Part shown: piece by piece, positions 7,251 through 13,266 of the stretch
How the letters are laid out: every line of letters starts with the position of its first letter
Numbering within the stretch: position 1 is the stretch's first letter
Source of the DNA: CAZEGC01 sp964511635
GTDB lineage: Bacteria > Patescibacteriota > Saccharimonadia > Saccharimonadales > Saccharimonadaceae
Assembly (NCBI GenBank): GCA_964511635.1
Contig: CAZEGC010000012.1
Location: 1 to 22,333 of the forward strand
DNA length: 22,333 bases
Direction: 5' to 3'
Made by a program: the position numbers and the translations under genes
Notes under the pieces: generated by a model
Database searches by the model: none
The model's input: the letters and a program-made list of their open reading frames with translations, nothing else
What the model was told of the DNA's origin: nothing

Positions 7251-7592
7251 TTGGGGTTGACCGTGTCCGTATCAACGACTCGCCTAAGTCCAGCCGCGCT
7301 TCAAGCGGCCGCCAAAAAGTGTGACGAGCTAGGACTCAACACATCGTTCCTCTTTGAAGGACTGGGCGCCGCAACACCGCGAAGCACCGTAGCACCAGCA
7401 GCACCCGCGACAAGTCTCGTTACCACCAGTAGCAGGGTTGCAGCAACAGCCGCAACCAAGTCGGCCACCGATAAGCGTAAAGCTTCGGTATCGCCCGCAC
7501 TCAAAGGACCACACTGTCCATCCTGCAGGTTGCTACTAGCGCCTACTGAAGATAGTTGCAGTATCTGCGGAGGTGAAGCACAGCTCAGCTAG
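7251..7592 (+). CDS. Small C-terminal zinc-ribbon protein, unknown function
   Basis: Up to 113 residues. An N-terminal helical part (LSPAALQAAAKKCDELGL, about 12-29) is followed by a low-complexity Ala/Thr/Ser/Pro linker (about 40-80). A C-terminal treble-cysteine zinc ribbon has Cys89, Cys92, Cys103 and Cys106. Such ribbons bind zinc and often serve as protein- or nucleic-acid-binding modules. The frame opens with TTG at 7251, but GTG at 7263 has GGGG six nucleotides upstream and may be the true start. The cysteine pattern argues that the gene is real. It is the last plus-strand gene before convergent dnaK, and a nested palindrome follows its stop. Confidence 0.6.
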   Translation: MGLTVSVSTTRLSPAALQAAAKKCDELGLNTSFLFEGLGAATPRSTVAPAAPATSLVTTSSRVAATAATKSATDKRKASVSPALKGPHCPSCRLLLAPTEDSCSICGGEAQLS

Positions 7593-7605
7593 GAGTGGAT
7601 CATCA

Positions 7606-7670
7606 GGCGCCAGCAAATCGTACCGGTCGAGTGGCTTTTCGCCACTCCCAGAAGCGATATAGCTGGCGCC
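7606..7670. repeat. Nested palindrome between convergent zinc-ribbon gene and dnaK
   Basis: The outer arms GGCGCCAGC/GCTGGCGCC are 9 bp and perfect (7606-7614 with 7662-7670). They are followed by ATCG/CGAT (7617-7620 with 7655-7658) and an inner hairpin GAGTGGC-TTTTC-GCCACTC (7629-7647). It lies 13 nt after the plus-strand stop and 25 nt after the dnaK stop on the other strand. No T-run follows on either strand. A bidirectional transcription stop or 3'-end stabiliser is the simplest reading. Confidence 0.6.
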
Positions 7671-7695
7671 GTTTCACTAATGCGTCCGAATTGGA

Positions 7696-9615
7696 TTATT
7701 TCTTCTTTTTAGTGTCTTTCTTATTATCATCATCGACAATTTCGCCCTCGACCGGTTCTTCACTGCCAGTGTCAGTCTTGTCATCCGAGCCAGGTGCCGT
7801 CTCTTTTGACTTCTCTTCGTACAATTTCGCTCCAATTGGCATAATCGCGTCAGTCAGCTCTTTGGCGGCTGCCTCTAGTGCGTCTTTGTCGGCATTTTCG
7901 TCGTCTTTGACTTTTTTAGCTTCTACGACTGCTTCTTGGATAGATTTTTTGTCCTCATCACTAATCTTATCCTTGTATTCATCAGGCATTTTTTCTGCTT
8001 GGTAAATTGAATTTTCTAGCAAGTTTCGGGCTTCGACCGCTTCGCGCTTTTTCTTATCCTCATCAGCATGCGCTTCTGCGTCACGTGCAGCTTTTTCAAT
8101 GTCTTCTTTGCTCATGTTGCCACTACCAGAAATAGTGATAGACTGCTCTTTACCTGTACCCTTGTCTTTGGCGGTGACGTTCAAAATTCCATTTGCATCC
8201 AGGCTAAAAGTCACTTCCACCTGTGGCACACCGCGTGGCGCCGGCGCGATACCATCTAGGACAAATTTGCCCAGTGATTTATTATCGGCTGCCATTTCAC
8301 GCTCACCCTGGAGTACGTGGATTTCTACCTGCGGCTGGTTATCAGCAGCAGTTGAAAACGTTTCAGCTTTACTGGTTGGAATGGTTGTGTTTCGTTCAAT
8401 TAATTTAGTAGTAACGCCGCCCATAGTCTCAATCCCTAGTGAAAGTGGGGTCACGTCAAGTAGCAGCACATCTTTTACGTCCCCTGCCAGCACGCCGCCC
8501 TGTACAGCTGCACCAATTGCAACCACCTCATCTGGGTTAACGCCCTTGAGCGGTTCTTTATTAAATATATCCTTTACCTTATCGACTACTGACGGCATGC
8601 GGGTCATACCGCCGACAAGTACAATTTCATCAATCTCGCTAGCCTTAAGTCCAGCGTCTTTTAGGGCCTTATTAACCGGATCGGCTAGCCTATCAATTAG
8701 ATCTGATACTAGATCTTCTAGCTTGCTACGAGTTAATTTGTACTCAAAGTGCTTCGGACCATCAGCGTCAGCTGTAATGAACGGCAAGTTGACTTCAATT
8801 TCGCTGGTGCTTGAGAGTTCTTTTTTGGCTTTTTCAGCTTCGTCTTTTAGACGCTGCATGGCAGCTTTATCGCTCTTTAGGTCAATGCCCTCTTCTTTTT
8901 TAAATACATCTAGGAAGTGGTTGACTATACGATTATCGAAATCTTCGCCACCGAGATGCGTATCGCCATTTGTTGAGCGTACCTCAAATACACCATCGCC
9001 TAGTTCTAAAATGGATACGTCAAATGTACCGCCACCAAGATCAAACACGGCAATCTTTTCATCTTTTTTGCCCTCCAGTCCGTAAGCTAGAGCTGCTGCG
9101 GTTGGCTCGTTAATGATGCGCTTTACTTCTAGGCCGGCAATTTTTCCAGCATCCTTGGTTGCCTGGCGCTGTGAATCATCAAAGTAAGCTGGAACTGTAA
9201 TAACGGCTTCGGTTACTTTTTCACCTAGAAAACTTTCGGCGTCAGCTTTGATTTTTCCTAAAATCATAGCCGAAACCTCCTCGGGTGTATATTCTTTGTC
9301 ACCCATCTTTACAGCTACACCGGTGCCTTTTTTTACAATTTCATATGGCATTATATCGATGTCGCGCTGCACCTCGTCATCACTAAACTTACGTCCAATT
9401 AGGCGCTTAACGCCGTAAATTGTGTTTTTAGCATTAGTGACGCGCTGGCGCTGAGCCACCTGACCTACTAGTCGGTCACCCTTTTTGTTTATAGCCACTA
9501 CGCTTGGAGTTGTGCGATTGCCTTCGGCATTTGTAATAACTTCTGGCTTACCCGCCACCATATAGGCAAAGGCGCTGTTGGTTGTCCCCAGGTCAATTCC
9601 AATAATCTTACTCAC
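7696..9615 (-). CDS. dnaK: Chaperone protein DnaK (Hsp70)
   Basis: This is a full-length 639-residue Hsp70, the ATP-driven chaperone that works with DnaJ and GrpE. Visible motifs are phosphate-1 GIDLGTTNS (residues 5-13), phosphate-2 FDLGGGTFDVS, the adenosine loop VLVGGMTRMP, the linker VLLLDVTPLSLGIETMGG, the substrate-binding domain, and a charged lid ending in a lysine-rich tail (KKDTKKKK). The start is GTG with a near-perfect AGGAGG eight nucleotides upstream, unlike dnaJ and hrcA, which lack one. Two CIRCE operators precede it. It is transcribed alone toward the plus-strand island, so dnaK and dnaJ are not in one operon here. Confidence 0.98.
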   Translation of the reverse strand: MSKIIGIDLGTTNSAFAYMVAGKPEVITNAEGNRTTPSVVAINKKGDRLVGQVAQRQRVTNAKNTIYGVKRLIGRKFSDDEVQRDIDIMPYEIVKKGTGVAVKMGDKEYTPEEVSAMILGKIKADAESFLGEKVTEAVITVPAYFDDSQRQATKDAGKIAGLEVKRIINEPTAAALAYGLEGKKDEKIAVFDLGGGTFDVSILELGDGVFEVRSTNGDTHLGGEDFDNRIVNHFLDVFKKEEGIDLKSDKAAMQRLKDEAEKAKKELSSTSEIEVNLPFITADADGPKHFEYKLTRSKLEDLVSDLIDRLADPVNKALKDAGLKASEIDEIVLVGGMTRMPSVVDKVKDIFNKEPLKGVNPDEVVAIGAAVQGGVLAGDVKDVLLLDVTPLSLGIETMGGVTTKLIERNTTIPTSKAETFSTAADNQPQVEIHVLQGEREMAADNKSLGKFVLDGIAPAPRGVPQVEVTFSLDANGILNVTAKDKGTGKEQSITISGSGNMSKEDIEKAARDAEAHADEDKKKREAVEARNLLENSIYQAEKMPDEYKDKISDEDKKSIQEAVVEAKKVKDDENADKDALEAAAKELTDAIMPIGAKLYEEKSKETAPGSDDKTDTGSEEPVEGEIVDDDNKKDTKKKK

Positions 9616-9662
9616 GATTATATCCTCCTAAATGTTTCGGTATGATTTTAACTAATTATATT

Positions 9663-9689
9663 TTAGCACTCATGCTCTTCGATTGCTAG
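9663..9689. promoter_or_regulatory. CIRCE operator 1 of dnaK (downstream of the start)
   Basis: TTAGCACTC, 9 nt, GATTGCTAG: 7 of 9 matches in the second arm. It lies at or just after the predicted transcription start (near 9690), so bound HrcA could block elongation. A second possible -10 box TATAAT (9655-9660, minus strand) would place this operator inside an alternative promoter with a poor -35 box. Confidence 0.75.
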
Positions 9690-9696
9690 TAATACA

Positions 9697-9726
9697 ATTG
9701 TAAAGTAGTTAGCACTCCTAAGTCAA
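9697..9726 (-). promoter_or_regulatory. Promoter of dnaK
   Basis: Minus strand: -35 box TTGACT (9721-9726), 18-nt spacer, -10 box TACAAT (9697-9702). CIRCE operator 2 covers the -35 box and half the spacer. The -35 box also overlaps the stop codon of the GGDEF gene (9723-9725). The leader is about 75 nt. Confidence 0.75.
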
Positions 9727-9735
9727 GAGTGCCAG
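9709..9735. promoter_or_regulatory. CIRCE operator 2 of dnaK (over the -35 box)
   Basis: TTAGCACTC, 9 nt, GAGTGCCAG: 7 of 9 matches in the second arm. It overlaps the last 13 bases of the GGDEF reading frame and the dnaK -35 box. The two operators are 46 bp apart start to start. Confidence 0.82.
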
Positions 9736-10442
9736 GTATTGCGGTGGGTCTTTGCTATATTGACGTGCTCATCAGCCCGCGTAATCACTTCTTCGATAGT
9801 TTCACCTGAATTCGGGTCATAACGCGCTGCACCTACGCTGAAACTAAACCCTACTTTTCGTAGTGGATCGTTCTGACCTAGTTCCTCTACACTCTTTGAA
9901 AAACGCTGCTTTAGGGTGGCTTCTATTATTTCTTCGATACTCGCCGGGGAGCTGGCGCCAGTTTCATGATCTATACTCGGGCGTGGCACTTCTAAAAGCA
10001 AACAGAACTCGTCCCCACCCGTTCTACCGGCAATGTTCCTGGCTAAAATATCACCTTCTCGCGTTAGCTCTTCGAGTAGCTCTGCTATTTTTCTTAGGCC
10101 AGCATCACCGACATCGTGATTATATTCGTTATTCAAATTCCTTAGATTATCAGCGTCCAGATAAACAACAATTAAATTAGGATTCTCTGGGTCGTGGGAT
10201 ATCTTTTCCCTGACCGCCTCGTAAAAGCCGCGTCGATTGAGTAGTCCCGTCAGAGCATCGTGATGAGCGGCATATTCCAGTTGTTGAGTCCTCTCGCGTA
10301 AGCGCTTAATTTCGCGCCCTTGGCTAATTATAATGAGACTCGTAGCTAAAGCGCCAATGGCTAAACTAGTAACAGCTCTATAGCCAAGCGCCTCGCCACT
10401 CGCTGACCGCAAATGGTCGCTATTAATGTATTTAATTGACAT
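9723..10442 (-). CDS. Membrane-anchored GGDEF-domain protein (probable diguanylate cyclase)
   Basis: This 239-residue protein has one membrane helix (about 23-40), a short coiled-coil-like linker (42-58) and a complete GGDEF domain. Family motifs seen: DALTGLLNRRGF (62-73), the metal-binding LDADNLRNLNNEYNHDVGD (95-113) and an intact GGDEF signature (142-146), so synthesis of cyclic di-GMP from GTP is plausible. The inhibitory RxxD I-site normally ending six residues before GGDEF is missing (LARN at 133-136). There is no sensor domain beyond the helix. No Shine-Dalgarno site precedes the ATG and the 48-nt upstream gap is very AT-rich. Its 3' end carries part of the dnaK promoter and operator. 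No effector protein for the messenger is seen in the window. Confidence 0.88.
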   Translation of the reverse strand: MSIKYINSDHLRSASGEALGYRAVTSLAIGALATSLIIISQGREIKRLRERTQQLEYAAHHDALTGLLNRRGFYEAVREKISHDPENPNLIVVYLDADNLRNLNNEYNHDVGDAGLRKIAELLEELTREGDILARNIAGRTGGDEFCLLLEVPRPSIDHETGASSPASIEEIIEATLKQRFSKSVEELGQNDPLRKVGFSFSVGAARYDPNSGETIEEVITRADEHVNIAKTHRNTWHS

Positions 10443-10490
10443 ATTTAATATAAAGTATTTATTTCTTAATTGTTATGTTTAATATTATAG

Positions 10491-11030
10491 CTAGTCTTCG
10501 CTGCTATCTGCGAGTAGCTCTACTATGGTACTAGCAAACACAGGAATATCATCAGGATTACGACTAGTTATAATATTTTCGTCCACGACCACTTCTTCGT
10601 CTATCCACACTCCGCCGGCATTTCGGATATCATCTTGCAGGGTCGGATATGAGGTCATCGTATGCCCATCAGCAATACCCGCAGAAATCAGCACCCAAGG
10701 AGCGTGGCAAATTGCGGCCACAACTTTGCCTTCTTCGTACATAGATTTAATAAACTCAATAGCGTCCTCTTCCATACGAAGCTCATCACTATTGACAACC
10801 CCACCAGGCAAGACAACCCCGTGGTATTCATCTGGAGAAATATCTTCGAAGGTTTTTTCAACGTTAAAAACATCGGCAGGGTCGATATGATTGAGGCCTT
10901 GGACCTCGCCATCCTTTGGGGCAATTAAATCGACTTCGTAACCCGCCTCTTCAAGAATCGAACGGACATCTGTCATTTCTACCTGCTCGAAATTATCTTT
11001 GACAATCATAGCAATGCGCTTTGTGTCCAT
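10491..11030 (-). CDS. DJ-1/PfpI family protein (glyoxalase/deglycase/protease-like)
   Basis: This 179-residue member of the DJ-1/PfpI superfamily is close in layout to PfpI and YhbO. The nucleophile elbow AAICHAPW carries Cys108 and His109, and the conserved acidic residue is in NFEQVEMTD (Glu15 or Glu18); VVLPGG (72-77) is also typical. Family members are reported as stress-linked deglycases, glyoxalases or peptidases; which applies here cannot be told. The start ATG has GAGGAG nine nucleotides upstream. A weak promoter is possible at 11065-11070 (TATAGT, minus strand). It sits between grpE and the GGDEF gene on the same strand, in line with a stress-related neighbourhood. Confidence 0.9.
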   Translation of the reverse strand: MDTKRIAMIVKDNFEQVEMTDVRSILEEAGYEVDLIAPKDGEVQGLNHIDPADVFNVEKTFEDISPDEYHGVVLPGGVVNSDELRMEEDAIEFIKSMYEEGKVVAAICHAPWVLISAGIADGHTMTSYPTLQDDIRNAGGVWIDEEVVVDENIITSRNPDDIPVFASTIVELLADSSED

Positions 11031-11129
11031 TAAAATAAACTCCTCTTTTTATGCTTACTCGCTCACTATATCGTCAGGAAATAGAGTTTTCTGTATATTT
11101 TCTTACACATAACGCGAGCAGAGGGTTAG

Positions 11130-11657
11130 TTATTTTTTGCTATTTTCTTTGGTAACCTTTACCATAGCTGGTCGTATTACCGTTCCACCTAATAAATAAC
11201 CTGCCTGAAGTTCAGACTCAACTACTTCCCTGTCACCCTCCGCATCTTCGTCAAACTGTATAGCTTCATGTAGATCAGGGTTAAATTCCTGCCCTTTACC
11301 AGCCGGGATTCGTGTTAGGTCGAGCTTTGTCAGCGCCGTATCAAGCTTCTTAACAAGACCAACCACGCCTTTAACCCAGGCGTGATCGGATATATCTTTT
11401 GGTGCATATGAAACTGCTCGCTCTATATCGTCTATTACTGGCAAAAGCTTTATAACGGCAGCGGCTTGACCCCTGATTCGTGCTTGCTCTTTTTCCTGTT
11501 CATTTCTTTTTCGGTAGTTTTCAAAATCCGCCCTAATCCGCTGCAAATCAGCTGTCAGCTCATCAATACGCGCCTGATAATCAGCAGTCTTATCTGACTT
11601 AGGGCGCTTTACCTGTTTGGTTTTCTTGCTCTGCTTTTTAGCCTTGTCCTCTGCCAT
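11130..11657 (-). CDS. grpE: GrpE nucleotide exchange factor
   Basis: GrpE is the dimeric co-chaperone that releases ADP from DnaK. The protein has a lysine-rich N terminus, a long coiled coil (DYQARIDELTADLQRIRADF and on), the family segment RADFENYRKRNEQEKE, and a C-terminal beta domain with the late motif GYLLGGTVIRPAMVKVTK. The open frame runs to an ATG at 11687, but the ATG at 11657 has AGGAG seven nucleotides upstream and yields the usual MAEDKAKK-type start, so I use it (175 residues). It follows hrcA after 48 nt with no promoter or operator between, so it is probably co-transcribed from the hrcA promoter and controlled by HrcA. Confidence 0.95.
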   Translation of the reverse strand: MAEDKAKKQSKKTKQVKRPKSDKTADYQARIDELTADLQRIRADFENYRKRNEQEKEQARIRGQAAAVIKLLPVIDDIERAVSYAPKDISDHAWVKGVVGLVKKLDTALTKLDLTRIPAGKGQEFNPDLHEAIQFDEDAEGDREVVESELQAGYLLGGTVIRPAMVKVTKENSKK

Positions 11658-11705
11658 AAATACTCTCCTACTTCTGGATGAAAACACTATAACCTTTGAT
11701 TAGTG

Positions 11706-12413
11706 TCATAGTACTTCTTCTAACATTGCCCCCGCGTGCCGCACTAGTCTCATGACCCGGGCGTAACTTTGCCTAGTAGGGCCAAGTACGCCAATGTAAC
11801 TATTATCGCTATAGGGCGACCTAAACCGACTAATAATCAAGCTAGCTCCGCTGGCTTTTCCAATCGGGTTTTCGCTACCAATGTAAACATTCAGTGGCTC
11901 GTTCGGAGCAGCTTCTCGCAGCCACGGCTCTAGATTATCAATTAAACGTGCCACCGATTGGGCGTGGGCTCCACCCATAAACTCTGGATGTGAAAATAAG
12001 TTACCCATACCACTCATGTAAAGCTGATCCCCAACTGTAGCCAAGCCGAGATTATGCGTTAGTTCAACCAAGCTGTCGACGGCGCTTCGAATTGCCCTGT
12101 CAGCCCTGTCGCCATAATTTGACACTCTGGCTTCAATTGCACGTGCGCTACGGTCGAGCGGCGGCATTTTATCTGAAACAGACTCACTCAAGCTGTTGAC
12201 ATACAGCCTATAGCCTCTATCGGTTGGGATCCGACCTGCACTGGTGTGGGGCTGCATGATCAATCCCATGTCCTCTAATTTGGCCATTTCAGAACGAATT
12301 GTGGCACTAGATACGCCAAAAAGCTTAGCCAACGTGACACTACCCACAGGTGACGCCACCTCGGCATGCTCTTCTATTATTGCAGCTAGTATCCTCATCT
12401 GGCGCTCTGTCAT
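11706..12413 (-). CDS. hrcA: Heat-inducible transcription repressor HrcA (short form)
   Basis: HrcA binds CIRCE operators and represses chaperone genes. The N-terminal winged helix is clear, with the diagnostic SSATIRSEMAKLEDMGL followed by QPHTSAGRIPTDRGYRLYV. A C-terminal GAF-like effector region follows, including NVYIGSENP and the final SYIGVLGPTRQSYARVM. At 235 residues it is much shorter than the usual 340 or so; the missing part seems to be the central insert between the HTH and the C-terminal domain. The frame extends to a GTG at 12440 inside the operator, but the ATG at 12413 fits the promoter: the -10 box ends 8 nt before it, there is no Shine-Dalgarno site, and the mRNA should be leaderless. 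It heads the hrcA-grpE operon. Confidence 0.94.
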   Translation of the reverse strand: MTERQMRILAAIIEEHAEVASPVGSVTLAKLFGVSSATIRSEMAKLEDMGLIMQPHTSAGRIPTDRGYRLYVNSLSESVSDKMPPLDRSARAIEARVSNYGDRADRAIRSAVDSLVELTHNLGLATVGDQLYMSGMGNLFSHPEFMGGAHAQSVARLIDNLEPWLREAAPNEPLNVYIGSENPIGKASGASLIISRFRSPYSDNSYIGVLGPTRQSYARVMRLVRHAGAMLEEVL

Positions 12414-12421
12414 ATGAGGAT

Positions 12422-12450
12422 ATAATACCGCACCTAGCACTCATAGTCAA
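12422..12450 (-). promoter_or_regulatory. Promoter of the hrcA-grpE operon
   Basis: Minus strand: -35 box TTGACT (12445-12450), 17-nt spacer, -10 box TATTAT (12422-12427), then 8 nt to the ATG at 12413. The predicted transcription start coincides with the start codon. Confidence 0.78.
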
Positions 12451-12463
12451 TGAGTGCTAGGTG
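12431..12463. promoter_or_regulatory. CIRCE operator of hrcA, extended perfect palindrome
   Basis: The core CTAGCACTC, 9 nt, GAGTGCTAG (12434-12460) extends to perfect 12-bp arms starting CAC and ending GTG (12431-12442 with 12452-12463). It covers the -35 box and overlaps the stop codon of gmk (12457-12459). It is the most symmetric of the four operators here and implies autoregulation of hrcA. Confidence 0.93.
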
Positions 12464-13164
12464 TTAGATTCAATAGTTTCTAAAAGCTTTTGCGCTTCGA
12501 TCCGAGCAGCTATATCTTTAATGTTATACTCTTCGCGCTGGCTTATTTGATGGGATATACGAACGCTCCTATCTAAGTCATCGTTAACAATGAAGTGATA
12601 GTATGGCTTCTCCAGGGCTTCTCTTAATTCGCGAATAGCGCTGTCGCGTCTCCATGAAAATTCAGCCAAGAACACCTCGTTGGACTCGTACCTAGCCCGG
12701 AGCCGCTCTAACCAGACTTCATAACTAGGCGGTATGATGAAAATCGCTACTACCCGGCTAGACATATCCCGGTATGCCGAAACACCCTGAACGTCGAGAT
12801 CTGTTATGGCAGTTTTTCCATCCAGTCGAATTTGATTAAGCTCTTTTATCCCAGTGCCGTATACCGTCCCGTGGACTAACTTTACTTCTAAAAATTCCTG
12901 GCGAGATATCAGCTGCTTGGCCGTTTCATTTGATATGAAATGATAATGAACGCCGTCCTGTTCTGAAATGCCATTATTTACTCGTGGCGACCTAGTGGTG
13001 TATGAAACTATGTCACGGTACCCAGGATCGCGAAGAAGCCGCTGCTTGATTGTATCCTTTCCAGCCCCAGATATACCAACTAGCAATACGATGTGCGTGT
13101 TTTTTACTAATTCAATAGCCTGACTGGATGGCTGGTAACTAGCAACTATAGATTCTATATTCAT
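12457..13164 (-). CDS. gmk: Guanylate kinase, diverged, with N-terminal extension
   Basis: This 235-residue protein belongs to the guanylate kinase family, which converts GMP to GDP with ATP. Seen: the P-loop GISGAGKDT (about 33-41), the GMP-binding SYTTRSPR (54-61), and the family segment HYHFISNETAKQLISRQEFLE. About 25 residues precede the P-loop, longer than in standard enzymes. The residue after the P-loop lysine is Asp rather than Ser or Thr (GKDT instead of GKS[ST]). A GMP-specific function is therefore likely but not proven. An extended -10 box ends 8 nt before the ATG with no Shine-Dalgarno site, predicting a leaderless mRNA. The 3' end overlaps the hrcA operator. Confidence 0.85.
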   Translation of the reverse strand: MNIESIVASYQPSSQAIELVKNTHIVLLVGISGAGKDTIKQRLLRDPGYRDIVSYTTRSPRVNNGISEQDGVHYHFISNETAKQLISRQEFLEVKLVHGTVYGTGIKELNQIRLDGKTAITDLDVQGVSAYRDMSSRVVAIFIIPPSYEVWLERLRARYESNEVFLAEFSWRRDSAIRELREALEKPYYHFIVNDDLDRSVRISHQISQREEYNIKDIAARIEAQKLLETIESNT

Positions 13165-13172
13165 ATGAGACT

Positions 13173-13181
13173 ACTATAGCA
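13173..13181 (-). promoter_or_regulatory. Extended -10 box of gmk
   Basis: Minus strand TGC-TATAGT (TATAGT at 13173-13178), ending 8 nt before the ATG at 13164. The -35 region is poor. The geometry matches dnaJ and hrcA and predicts a leaderless transcript. Confidence 0.5.
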
Positions 13182-13266
13182 AACTAGCCTGCCCCGAAGT
13201 GCACACTATACTCGGCCTCGCAAGAAGGCTGGTTAGTTTTTTAAGTAAGGAAGTGCATTTTGACAG

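Noticed and set aside
7696..9615. Long open frames on the plus strand opposite dnaK (for example 8099-9085)
   Set aside because: They mirror a certain dnaK gene, are rich in Ser/Pro/Leu as expected for antisense frames, and have no start signals or family motifs.
11658..11687. Ten extra N-terminal residues of GrpE from the ATG at 11687
   Set aside because: The internal ATG at 11657 has a well-spaced AGGAG, and that site lies inside the supposed extension.
13214..13238. Plus-strand hairpin GCCT/AGGC followed by a run of six T as a terminator
   Set aside because: The stem is only 4 bp, the T-run is 7 nt away, and no plus-strand gene is upstream.
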